Of a DNA stretch of 64,000 nucleotides, positions 34,901 through 41,538 are shown in pieces. A program made the translations under genes and the position numbers. The number at the start of each line of letters is the position of its first letter. Within the stretch, counting starts at the first letter, position 1. Below the pieces are notes generated by a model. It worked only from the letters and a program-made list of their open reading frames with translations. It ran no database searches and was not told where the DNA came from. Origin of the DNA: Dysosmobacter acutus (GTDB lineage: Bacteria > Bacillota > Clostridia > Oscillospirales > Oscillospiraceae); the NCBI RefSeq assembly GCF_018919205.1, contig NZ_JAHLQN010000001.1:1488001-1552000 (forward strand), given 5' to 3'.

Positions 34901-35594
34901 CAAAGCTCGTGTCCGTGACCGTCACCGTGGGCGCAACACCCAAATCCCCCTCGTTGTAGGTCTTGATGCCGCGCGTGCCGGTGAAGGTGCTGCCCTTCAC
35001 TTCGGTATTGCCGCCGTAGTTCCAAAGATTATAGTTGGCACTGTTAGTAAACTGGCAGTTGTTGAACACCGTCTTGCCGTACTGGTTGTTGCACACGCCG
35101 TTGGGGAAGGTGCAGTTCGTGTAGGTCACGGTGTTTTCTGCCCTGCCGGTGCTGCGGAGCCAGCAGGTGAAGTATTTGGTGCCGTGTCCATAGTCATTAG
35201 CATAGGTCGGATTTTCTTTGCTCAGTATTAGGTCTGTAAAGCTAACGTCGATGTCATAGCTCTGATCAGCCAGAATCGCTACGCCTTGGGTGATGCAGAT
35301 TTCCGCATCTTCGGTTTTACCAACAAACTTGACCTTGCTAAGCGTGGTCAGGCCAGCCTTTGCGACCTGCACCCAGCCGGTATCAGTCACATCAACCTTA
35401 CCACTGATCTCATAGGTGATGACGCCGCTTTCGTCAGGCGCCGCCTCATTGACGGCGTCGCTAAACGAACTATAGCTCGTCCCCCTTACCTTGATCGTTC
35501 CAGCGCCTGTCGCCTCGTCCGCCAGGGCAGCCGTCGGTAAGAGCGACAGCGCCATCGCGAGGCATAGTAAAATGGATAGCAGCTTATGTTTCAT
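31683..35594 (-). CDS. Large SLH-anchored beta-helix surface protein
   Basis: A 1303-residue exported protein. The signal peptide (LLSILLCLAMALSLLPTAALA) leads into about 950 residues of parallel beta-helix-like repeats with many NGG, GGTY and TVTINGGSYTG turns. A short Gly-Ser linker, a beta domain (GDTVTITVKPDSGYELD) and three SLH domains follow. It is likely a surface adhesin or polysaccharide-binding protein. The ATG at 35594 has AGGAGG six bases upstream; an upstream extension lacks a signal peptide. It follows the zinc-ribbon gene by ten bases on the same strand. Its C-terminus shares near-identical DNA with the first SLH gene. Confidence 0.9.
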   Translation of the reverse strand: MKHKLLSILLCLAMALSLLPTAALADEATGAGTIKVRGTSYSSFSDAVNEAAPDESGVITYEISGKVDVTDTGWVQVAKAGLTTLSKVKFVGKTEDAEICITQGVAILADQSYDIDVSFTDLILSKENPTYANDYGHGTKYFTCWLRSTGRAENTVTYTNCTFPNGVCNNQYGKTVFNNCQFTNSANYNLWNYGGNTEVKGSTFTGTRGIKTYNEGDLGVAPTVTVTDTSFDGLTEKAAIVASKPTNITLTTVTATDCTKGLLQKDIEGSTDEQKVTIEANGTGISGDFNITAEMDAEAAKNEFNITAGTFPGGINNDYLAPGANFDATTGEVKMSYVAKIGDTEYPTLADAFAAANKTGDTVIELLDDINMTGKNWTPVGVDGYHGHGVITLNGNGKTITGLSAPLFAGGFAGKSGIVIKDLTIAGADINDTTNNQGIGAFINCVDSMTRIELDNCHLKNSKIVSTGGARVGGLIGWTSGYNNQNDGPVDTKVTLTNCSVENVTIEAKGSVGGLIGHAGANPATYHTITGCTVKDSTLKCTETGKSWRVGDLVGTANVGQVTVDAATSASQNILMQENAGTQKPEDSIFGRKEVGTDGLVIIDNKVVAAGTAYGDIVNKSANEVLVEVSKGHWVKPNEDTVAMIGSKEYTTLPDAITAADENATVTLLKDVTVIKPIEVTKSMTLDLNGHVLTAATASDRSESKDEKNSAIWVTAKNVNLTINGMTAGSGMKMGDTHNTEWETKVWGFVDLREGSAGSTVTINGGSYTGSTCASDNYHYTALFTVGSESKLVLNNVSAETDERVVKASGCGEVIVSGGTYNITGINAFLGAAFETKTASFTDMKLTAKYGGCVQVGSNATLENCEIKVTDIRTGDGTYLNCAVAVQYGGTATVKSGTYTAPYAAYVYNSGGTINIENGTFTGVVRADATTDTTAVINIKNGSFNGEIQKGGGPGSETISITGGTFSSDPSVHVVGNGNTNIVKRAGSEGAYTYTVLAKSGLTSGVYLTDPSGALANNYYVSSTANGVWTVSYSAPSSGGGSSSSSRRYDVSAPSVKHGDVTVSPKNASKGDTVTITVKPDSGYELDTLTVKDASGSKIKVKDKGNGKFTFTMPASKVTVSAEFAEIETLNFADVSTDAYYYEAVKWAAKKGITGGIGNGLFGPNQPCTRAQIVTFLWRAAGSPEPKSMSSFSDVSADSYYAKAVAWAVENGITTGTGDGKFSPDATCTRAQSVTFLFRAIGKLVDSKAEFSDVLTDSYYANAVAWAMENGVTNGIGDGLFGPDNSCTRAQIVTFLFRAYQGK

Positions 35595-35604
35595 AATGAT
35601 CCTC

Positions 35605-36558
35605 CTACAATGTATATTCTCCGCGGCTCCCCGCAGTTTGGGCACTTATTTTTACCGGCTCCGCCGGAAGTTCACTTAAAATTGCTGTGCATCGGTCCAA
35701 TGGTCTGCCCGCGCAGATCGGACAGCCACAGCGCTGTTTTCCTGTACGGCTGCTGATGACCGATTTCCACGCATGGCCGTTTTCACACAGCCACCATGCC
35801 TTCCGGCTGCTGCCGGGCGTTACCTGCTGCGGCGTGAAACTGCCGTTAAGGGTCGGATGCCACTGCGATGCGATCACCGGCTCCTTGGTCTCCAGATCAT
35901 TAAATCCCGGCAGGACCTTGCGGTTGGTGCAGTACGGACAATCGCTTTCCCTGTTCACACGGTGGGCGATAACCGCACAGAAGGAATGCCCCTTGTCACA
36001 GAGCCACCACACGCGGCGATTGGAATATGCGCTCACCGCCTCCGGCGTCAGCGCACCGTTCTTTTTCCGATCCCACTGTTCAGCAAGCTGCGGATGCAGC
36101 GAAGCGAGATCATTGAATCCGGACAGGACCTTTTGTCCCGCGCAGAACGGACAGCCTGCGTTTGATGTGACGCGGCTGGCAACGCTCGCCTGCCAGCTAT
36201 GTCCTTTCGGACACCTCCACCAGACCTTCTGGTGTGCTCCCGGCATGACCTGCGTCGGCAGCAGCGGAGAATTCTTTTCCGTGTCCCACTCCGAAAGCAG
36301 ATCAGGAAATTTTGCCGCCAGAGAGTTTTCCTCCGGCAGAACAGCGCGGCCCGCGCAGACGGGACAGCCCGTTCCCCGCACGCGGATTCTGACTTCGGAA
36401 CGATAGGAATGGCCTTGGGGGCATCGCCACCATACCTTTTGGTGGCTTCCGTAGGTCACATCCTTCGGCGTGAGCGGAGCATTGCGTTCATCGTCCCATT
36501 GTGCCAGCAGGTGAGCTTGTTCATGCCCGGCGCAGAAATCGTACAGAGACGGACGGAT
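35605..36558 (-). CDS. Zinc-ribbon repeat protein (DUF4379 type)
   Basis: About 317 residues built from four or five tandem units of roughly 65 residues. Each has a KVWWxCxxGHSW core followed by a CPxCAG pair, giving one zinc site per unit, then a linker such as NDLASLHPQLAEQWD. The family (probable zinc-ribbon, DUF4379) is widespread on Clostridia elements; nucleic-acid binding is assumed. The nearest usual start is GTG at 36459, but the reading frame and the family pattern (SLYDFCAGHEQ, LLAQWDDERN) continue upstream to 36558. There an in-frame ATC has GGGAGG nine bases before it. The C-terminus ends abruptly before the SLH gene. Confidence 0.75.
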   Translation of the reverse strand: MRPSLYDFCAGHEQAHLLAQWDDERNAPLTPKDVTYGSHQKVWWRCPQGHSYRSEVRIRVRGTGCPVCAGRAVLPEENSLAAKFPDLLSEWDTEKNSPLLPTQVMPGAHQKVWWRCPKGHSWQASVASRVTSNAGCPFCAGQKVLSGFNDLASLHPQLAEQWDRKKNGALTPEAVSAYSNRRVWWLCDKGHSFCAVIAHRVNRESDCPYCTNRKVLPGFNDLETKEPVIASQWHPTLNGSFTPQQVTPGSSRKAWWLCENGHAWKSVISSRTGKQRCGCPICAGRPLDRCTAILSELPAEPVKISAQTAGSRGEYTL

Positions 36559-36585
36559 TGCCGCTCACCTCCCGCAGAATACTTG

Positions 36586-36606
36586 TCCGCCTGCAATACA
36601 GGCGGA
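36586..36606. repeat. Leader hairpin before the zinc-ribbon gene
   Basis: TCCGCCTG and CAGGCGGA pair around a five-base loop just upstream of the ribosome site of the zinc-ribbon gene. The remaining bases to 36767 show no gene. Confidence 0.55.
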
Positions 36607-36767
36607 TAGGGCTTTTATGGCACATTGTGTATCCAGCCCAGTGGTTAAAAAAGTACAGGTTGCCGACCACAGTGATATACACAAAATCTTATATATCTAC
36701 CATAGCACTCCCCCAACAGAATAGCAATAGGCCAACGGCTTAAATCCGACTAAAAAAACGTACTTTT

Positions 36768-37400
36768 TTATCCAGTCTTCTTCTTCGTCTGCGTTTTCTT
36801 AACGATTTCTTTACACCCGTCATCCTGAGCCCAGAGCAAAAAGCTCCGGTGGGTGACGCCCAGCAGTTTTCCTGCTGCCCGTGCGGACAGCTCGCCGCGC
36901 TCCCAACGTGCTTTGACTTCGCCGAACCCTTCCGGCAGCACCTTGCGGGGCCTGCCAAATTTCACGCCACGCGCCTTCGCTGCGGCGATCCCTTCCGCCT
37001 GCCGCTGGTGAATGAATTCGCGCTCTGTCTGCGCCACATAGGATAGCAGCTGCAGCACGATGTCCGCGATCAGCGTTCCGGTGAGATCCCGGTTCCGCCG
37101 TGTGTCAAGCAGAGGCATATCCAGCACGACAATGGCCGCACTCTTCTCCTTGGTGATAATGCGCCATTGCTCCAGGATCTCTTCATAGTTTCTTCCGAGA
37201 CGGTCGATGCTCTTGATCACAAGTGTGTCGCCGTCTTTCAGTTTGCGCAGCAGCCGCTGGTAGCTGCGGCGGTCAAAATCCTTGCCGGACTGCTTGTCCA
37301 CAAAAATCGCCCGGTCCGTTAACCCGAATTCCCGCAGGGCGATGAGCTGACGCAGTTCATTCTGCTCCTTGGTAGAAACTCTTGCATAACCGTATTCCAT
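36768..37400 (-). CDS. Small serine recombinase (resolvase/invertase)
   Basis: A 210-residue enzyme. GYARVSTKEQN at the N-terminus carries the catalytic serine, and IDRLGRNYEEILEQW and QTEREFIHQRQAEGI lead to a C-terminal helix-turn-helix (LSARAAGKLLGVTHRSF). Length and order match Hin/resolvase-type recombinases. The ATG at 37400 has GGGAGG ahead of it; the frame is open further but non-coding in character. It is divergent from an XRE regulator with shared operators. It may resolve dimers or invert a segment, but no crossover pair was found. Confidence 0.9.
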   Translation of the reverse strand: MEYGYARVSTKEQNELRQLIALREFGLTDRAIFVDKQSGKDFDRRSYQRLLRKLKDGDTLVIKSIDRLGRNYEEILEQWRIITKEKSAAIVVLDMPLLDTRRNRDLTGTLIADIVLQLLSYVAQTEREFIHQRQAEGIAAAKARGVKFGRPRKVLPEGFGEVKARWERGELSARAAGKLLGVTHRSFLLWAQDDGCKEIVKKTQTKKKTG

Positions 37401-37462
37401 GTGCTGACCTCCCAATTTATCGGTGGATAAATTGTAAGCCAGGTGCCGGCCACATGGACAAT

Positions 37463-37548
37463 ATAGTGTTATATCACTATTATAGCACATATTTTTCTGA
37501 TAGTGAAGTATCACTAATAACCTTTTCTCAAATAATTTACCATAGTGA
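37463..37548. promoter_or_regulatory. Operator cluster between recombinase and XRE regulator
   Basis: Two inverted repeats with the same arms lie in the divergent intergenic region: ATAGTG-TTATAT-CACTAT (37463-37480) and TAGTGA-AGTA-TCACTA (37501-37516). A third half-site, TAGTGA, starts at 37543. They are likely bound by the XRE protein encoded at 37573, controlling both directions. Confidence 0.75.
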
Positions 37549-37572
37549 TAAATCGTCATGGAGGTTTACACT

Positions 37573-37815
37573 ATGGATACTCGGGAAACTGTTGCACTTC
37601 GCATCCGCCAACTTTGCGCAGAACGAAAAATTACGCCGAACGGGTTAGCAAATCTATCTGCTGTTCCTCAGGCAACCATCAAGAGTATCCTTAATGATGA
37701 AAGCAAAAATCCGGGCGTCGTGACGATTAAGAAGCTTTGTGATGGTCTTGAGATCACCCTCGGTGAGTTCTTCTCCACACCTGAATTCGATATGCTGGAA
37801 CAGGAAATCAAATGA
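37573..37815 (+). CDS. XRE-family transcriptional regulator
   Basis: An 80-residue protein that is a single helix-turn-helix domain: RIRQLCAERKITPNGLANLS, then AVPQATIKSIL and LCDGLEITLGEFF, the standard five-helix Cro/CI layout. The ATG at 37573 has GGAGG eight bases upstream; an ATG at 37558 lies ahead of that site. It probably represses itself and the divergent recombinase through the repeats at 37463-37548. Confidence 0.9.
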   Translation: MDTRETVALRIRQLCAERKITPNGLANLSAVPQATIKSILNDESKNPGVVTIKKLCDGLEITLGEFFSTPEFDMLEQEIK

Positions 37816-37858
37816 AGCCTCTTTCTCAGCCTCTACCGCCAGCGCTCCTCCATTTTTC

Positions 37859-37893
37859 GCGTAGAGTACACGCATAGTGCGTGAACTCTACGC
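37859..37893. repeat. Long hairpin between XRE and WYL genes
   Basis: GCGTAGAGT/ACTCTACGC with inner CACGC/GCGTG pairs around a five-base loop; only one A-A mismatch. No strong T run follows, so this may be an operator or attenuator rather than a terminator. Confidence 0.6.
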
Positions 37894-38002
37894 TCTATAA
37901 GGGGTATTCTCTCTTTTTCGCGGAAAATCTTTCATCCGCTGCTGCGTTTGACGGTTACACATTGCCGCCGCGCCTTTTCTCATTTGAATGGAGTGCTGCT
38001 AC

Positions 38003-38962
38003 ATGAAAAATGAATCCCAATACGGCCTGCTGCTATTACAGCGGTATCTGTATGAGCATACGGATGACCAGCATCCGGCCTCTGTGGCGGATATTCTTGC
38101 CTTCTGGCAGGAGTGTGGCATTCAGGCGGGGCGCAAGAGCGTATATTCCGCTATTGAAGTCTTGCAAAGCAGCGGTATGGACATCGTATGCGTCAAAAGC
38201 ACCCAGAATCGATATTTCGTGGGGGAGAGGCTGTTTGAACTGCCGGAGCTGAAGCTGCTGGTGGACGCGGTGGAATCCTCCCGCTTTATTACGGCCAAAA
38301 AGAGCGAGCGGCTTATTGAAAAGTTGGGTAAGCTCACCAGTGAATCTCATGCCCGCCAGTTGGATCGGCATATTTATATGGAAGGTACCGCCAAACCGGA
38401 GAATGAGTGCATCTATTACAGCGTGGATGAGATCCATAACGCCATTCAGGAAAAACGGCAGATCACCTTTCAGTATTACGAATACACCCCGCAGAAAGAA
38501 AAGATACTCAAGCATAACGGTTACCGCTATCAGTTCAGCCCGTATGCCCTTATCTGGAGCCGAGATTGCTATTATGCTGTGGGCTGGTCGGAAAAGCACG
38601 GAAAGATTGCACAATTTCGGGTGGATCGCATGACGGCAGTCGAACCGCTGGAACATACGGCAGTCCAGACACCGGACTTTGATCCGGCGGAGTATGTCCG
38701 CAAGGTGTTTGGGATGTACCCGGACAACCTCTGTACCGTAGAGCTGCTGTGCGATAATGAGGTCATGCGCAGCGTGATCGACCGCTTCGGTGAAAATGTG
38801 CAGACGGAAACTGTAGATGAACAGCATTTCCGTGCCACAGTCGAGGTCGCGCCAAGCCCTCCGTTCTTCAGTTGGGTCTTTACCTTTAGCGGTAAGATTC
38901 GCATCGTCAGCCCAGCAGCAGTGCTGGAGGAAATGCGGGATATGGCAGCGTGGCTGAAATAA
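38003..38962 (+). CDS. WYL-domain transcriptional regulator
   Basis: A 319-residue protein with an N-terminal winged helix (DILAFWQECGIQAGRKSVYSAIE), a linker and a WYL domain (GYRYQFSPYALIWSRDCYYAVGW near residue 170), then a WCX-like C-terminal part. WYL regulators sense nucleic acid or nucleotide ligands and often control defence or mobile-element genes. The ATG at 38003 has TGGAG about eight bases upstream. It ends at a strong terminator. Confidence 0.88.
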   Translation: MKNESQYGLLLLQRYLYEHTDDQHPASVADILAFWQECGIQAGRKSVYSAIEVLQSSGMDIVCVKSTQNRYFVGERLFELPELKLLVDAVESSRFITAKKSERLIEKLGKLTSESHARQLDRHIYMEGTAKPENECIYYSVDEIHNAIQEKRQITFQYYEYTPQKEKILKHNGYRYQFSPYALIWSRDCYYAVGWSEKHGKIAQFRVDRMTAVEPLEHTAVQTPDFDPAEYVRKVFGMYPDNLCTVELLCDNEVMRSVIDRFGENVQTETVDEQHFRATVEVAPSPPFFSWVFTFSGKIRIVSPAAVLEEMRDMAAWLK

Positions 38963-38968
38963 TTTCAG

Positions 38969-39001
38969 GATGGTGTTCCCTGCGGGGAACACCATCTTTT
39001 T
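38969..39001 (+). terminator. Intrinsic terminator after the WYL gene
   Basis: A perfect 12-bp stem (GATGGTGTTCCC/GGGAACACCATC, four-base loop) followed by five T residues. Confidence 0.9.
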
Positions 39002-39007
39002 CACGGC

Positions 39008-39067
39008 TTGCCAATCGAACGAATGTTTGCTATACTGGGGCTACAGTGTTTCCAGAGAAGAGAACAC
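39008..39067 (+). promoter_or_regulatory. Promoter and operator of the XRE-ImmA pair
   Basis: TTGCCA, 17 bases and TATACT (39008-39036) form a good promoter. Ten bases further is the imperfect palindrome GTGTTTCC-AGAGAA-GAGAACAC (39046-39067), over the expected start of transcription. The same arms recur perfectly at 40101-40122, so this is probably the repressor site of the regulator at 39086. Confidence 0.75.
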
Positions 39068-39085
39068 GGATAGGAGGTGAGTTAC

Positions 39086-39484
39086 TTGGAACAGACATTC
39101 GGCAGCTTCGTTCGAGAGAAACGGCAATCTATCGGATTGTCCCTGCGCACACTGGCGGCAAAGCTGGACTTGTCGCCAGTCTATCTGAGCAACATTGAGA
39201 ACGACCGCAGACCGGCGCCGACGCGCGCATATTTGGAACGGTTGGAGCAGGAACTGCATCTGAGCAAGGTGGAAACCGAGCAGATGCTGGATCTTGCCGC
39301 CAAGTCCCAGAATAACCGGGTATCCGCAGACCTGCCGGACTACATCATGGATCGGGAGATCGTCCGGGCCGCGCTCCGCACGGCAAAGGAGGCAGACGCC
39401 ACAGACCAGGAGTGGCAGGAATTTATCGACCGGATTACCCAGCGCGCAAAGAAATCCAAAGAGGGCGGTGAAATAGACGCATGA
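39086..39484 (+). CDS. XRE-family regulator paired with ImmA
   Basis: A 132-residue protein with an N-terminal helix-turn-helix (SIGLSLRTLAAKLDLSPVYL, then NIENDRRPAPT) and a helical C-terminal tail. TTG at 39086 with AGGAGG eight bases upstream is chosen; a GTG at 39077 overlaps that site. It overlaps the ImmA gene by 4 bases. In ICEBs1-type systems such a repressor is destroyed by its ImmA partner when DNA damage or quorum signals are sensed, turning the element on. Confidence 0.9.
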   Translation: MEQTFGSFVREKRQSIGLSLRTLAAKLDLSPVYLSNIENDRRPAPTRAYLERLEQELHLSKVETEQMLDLAAKSQNNRVSADLPDYIMDREIVRAALRTAKEADATDQEWQEFIDRITQRAKKSKEGGEIDA

Positions 39485-40086
39485 AAAAAGCATATTACCG
39501 CGAACAGGCGCTGGAGCGGATCGCCCGCGATGTGATCACCGCCTATGACCCCAGACTTTATTACGGTTCCCCCGCAGCCATTCCCATTGAGGACATCATC
39601 GAGGCACAGGGGCTGGTGCTGGAGTATCAATATCTGCGGAATAATGGGCGGGTTTTGGGCGAGACAATCTTTGACGACGGTCTCACAGCGATCTATGACC
39701 GGGAAAACCACCGCTATGACCTTCTTCCCGTCAAGGGCGGCACCATCCTCATCGACTGCTCTCTCTGCGAAGAGGAAGCATCTACCGGGCGGCTACGCTT
39801 TACCTGCGCCCATGAGCTGGGGCACTGGCTGCTCCATAAGAAACAGTTCAGCGGGACCGGCGAAAACGCGGCGCTCCGTTCCGGCAATGAGAGCGACAAC
39901 ACATTGGAAGTGCAGGCGAACCTGCTGGGCTCTATCCTTCTGCTGCCGCTGCCGCAGGTCAAGCGCTGTTTCTATCAGCTGCGCTCCGGACGGACGAACC
40001 AACAGCTGGTGACGGATATGGCAGGTATCTTTCAGGTATCCAAACAGGCCATGCGCATTCGGTTGGAGAACCACAACCTGCTGTAA
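39481..40086 (+). CDS. immA: ImmA/IrrE family metallo-endopeptidase
   Basis: A 201-residue protein with the zinc-protease motif HELGH near residue 111 (context RFTCAHELGHWLLH) and the downstream conserved EVQANLLGSILLLP whose glutamate completes the site. ImmA peptidases cut their partner repressor. The overlap with the XRE gene upstream makes that protein the likely substrate. It may therefore be the induction switch of this element. Confidence 0.9.
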   Translation: MKKAYYREQALERIARDVITAYDPRLYYGSPAAIPIEDIIEAQGLVLEYQYLRNNGRVLGETIFDDGLTAIYDRENHRYDLLPVKGGTILIDCSLCEEEASTGRLRFTCAHELGHWLLHKKQFSGTGENAALRSGNESDNTLEVQANLLGSILLLPLPQVKRCFYQLRSGRTNQQLVTDMAGIFQVSKQAMRIRLENHNLL

Positions 40087-40100
40087 AAAATTTTCATGTA

Positions 40101-40122
40101 CTGTTCTCAAAAAAGAGAACAG
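40101..40122. promoter_or_regulatory. Perfect operator palindrome downstream of immA
   Basis: CTGTTCTC-AAAAAA-GAGAACAG has 8-bp perfect arms and the same spacing as the operator at 39046. It lies 15 bases upstream of the gene at 40138, so that gene and perhaps those after it are probably under the same repressor. Confidence 0.8.
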
Positions 40123-40137
40123 AGAAAGCGAGGCGCT

Positions 40138-40374
40138 ATGTCAAAAACCAATTCCCTGCGCTGTCCGCTGTGCGGCAAGGGCCGTATCGCGGATATCCCC
40201 AGCGGTGCGGAACAGTCTCAGTACAGGCTATTTGCGCTGCACAGAGCGGAACACCCTGACCTGATCGCCAAATGCCCCAAGTGCGGCGAACAGATCGGCA
40301 TCACGGTGCTGACACCGGATGCTCACCCCCTGATCCACACGCCCATCCCCTTTATGGGATATGTTCAGGCATAA
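40138..40374 (+). CDS. Small zinc-ribbon protein
   Basis: A 78-residue protein with two cysteine pairs (CPLCGKG near residue 9, CPKCGEQ near residue 45), enough for one zinc ribbon. It resembles short proteins of conjugative elements with no assigned role. The ribosome site (GCGAGG) is weak. It lies behind the operator at 40101, which suggests it is controlled with immA. Confidence 0.7.
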   Translation: MSKTNSLRCPLCGKGRIADIPSGAEQSQYRLFALHRAEHPDLIAKCPKCGEQIGITVLTPDAHPLIHTPIPFMGYVQA

Positions 40375-40448
40375 ATTAAAAATCCAATTGATATGACTTC
40401 GTCAAGCGCACCAGCCACCCATCATCGAATATGGGAACATTGAGTTAG

Positions 40449-40493
40449 GAGCCTTACAAGTAGCTTTTCAGCTATGTGTAAGGCTCTTTTTTT
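40449..40493 (+). terminator. Intrinsic terminator before the sigma-like gene
   Basis: GAGCCTTACA/TGTAAGGCTC with inner TAGC/GCTA pairs, followed by eight T residues. Confidence 0.9.
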
Positions 40494-40572
40494 GCGCCTT
40501 TCTTCGGCTGAAAAGCGGAAAGGCACACAATGCGCAGACGCTGGCAGCCCTATATCGCTAAATATCCGTGAC

Positions 40573-40607
40573 CCAATCTCAGACATTTCAAAAAAATCTG
40601 AGATTGG
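40573..40607 (+). promoter_or_regulatory. Hairpin covering the ribosome site of the sigma-like gene
   Basis: An 11-bp perfect stem (CCAATCTCAGA/TCTGAGATTGG) whose 3' arm ends in TTGG of the ribosome site TTGGAG (40604-40609). Folding would hide that site, so translation of the gene at 40619 may be conditional. Confidence 0.65.
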
Positions 40608-40618
40608 AGTCATGAATC

Positions 40619-41113
40619 ATGAAAAAATGGCAGGAAGAACGCAACTACCGGCGCGTTCGAAGCGAAGCCGGTGAAGTGATCGCCAATATCATCACTGTAG
40701 ACGGCATGGATGTAGAGGTGCCGGAAGATGTGTATCTGGCCTACTCCCAGGCAGACCGCCGTGAGCGCTACATCACGGAGGAACAGTCCTCCGGCAAGCT
40801 GCTCTCTCTGGAGCAGATGGAGGAAGATGCGCTTTTGCCGGACTATGTCGGAGCGGAAACGGCCCCCAGTGCTGAAACGGAGGCACTGGAGCGTGAAGAA
40901 CTTCGGAATCTGGCAGAGCAGAAGCAGATCCTTTTGCTGGCGCTGCTGTCACTAAAGGATACCGACCGGGAACTCATCAACGCCCTGTTCTTCGACGGCG
41001 TGTCTACACGGGAATACGCCCAAAGAATGGGCGTCAGCCAGCGGGCGGTCATCAAGCGGAGAGACCGCATCCTGCGGGATCTCAAAAAGTTTTTTGAAAA
41101 TTCCTCGAAATAA
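40619..41113 (+). CDS. Sigma-70-like factor of the element
   Basis: A 164-residue protein with a C-terminal region-4-like helix-turn-helix (LKDTDRELINALFFDG, then STREYAQRMGVSQRAVIKRRDRIL) and an acidic N-terminal half that lacks a clear region 2. Such truncated sigma-like proteins are standard in Tn916/CTn elements and are thought to act on transfer gene expression. ATG at 40619 is preceded by TTGGAG, half hidden in a hairpin. Confidence 0.8.
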   Translation: MKKWQEERNYRRVRSEAGEVIANIITVDGMDVEVPEDVYLAYSQADRRERYITEEQSSGKLLSLEQMEEDALLPDYVGAETAPSAETEALEREELRNLAEQKQILLLALLSLKDTDRELINALFFDGVSTREYAQRMGVSQRAVIKRRDRILRDLKKFFENSSK

Positions 41114-41538
41114 GGGTATTCACCGAACGCAATTTTCGGGAGGACAGTGAGGGGCTCCGAATCGCCCCTCGCTGTTCCTTGAAAATTGCATACCAGCAAT
41201 ACGGATAACCACCCGGACAGAAGAGCGATCCGCGCAGTGTGCGCCACGACCCGTGGGAAGCCTTGCAGCTTCCCACGGCGAGCGATTTTACCTGCGCGGG
41301 GGCGGCGTTGGCAGCGCCGCCCGCAGAGACGCTGTTCGGGCAGATAATGAGACACAATGCACTGGCCAGCATGAAGAGGCTGGGCTGCTCCGGGATTGAA
41401 AGCAGTAGAGATCCCGGAAATACGCCCGTGAAGGTCTTGCCGGACCTTGTCCGTATTGTTCCCTTTTCCCACCGGGGCGCGCGCTGCAAATACGGTGGAA
41501 ACGAAAACAAAGCATGACAGAAAAGAGGAAATTATCGG
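41114..41538 (+). other. Gene-free stretch with three large hairpins
   Basis: No gene is evident. Three stems follow each other. The first (41129-41189) pairs GCAATTTTC with GAAAATTGC around an inner ACAGTGAGGGGC/GCCCCTCGCTGT stem. The second (41251-41278) has perfect 11-bp arms CCGTGGGAAGC/GCTTCCCACGG. The third (about 41295-41323) pairs GGGCGGCG with CGCCGCCC. A leader RNA of the helicase gene, a small RNA or a second replication origin are all possible. Confidence 0.5.

Noticed and set aside
28789-35231. Several plus-strand frames of 400-660 codons across the SLH genes
   Set aside because: They mirror repetitive SLH and beta-helix coding sequence on the minus strand and have no recognisable domains.
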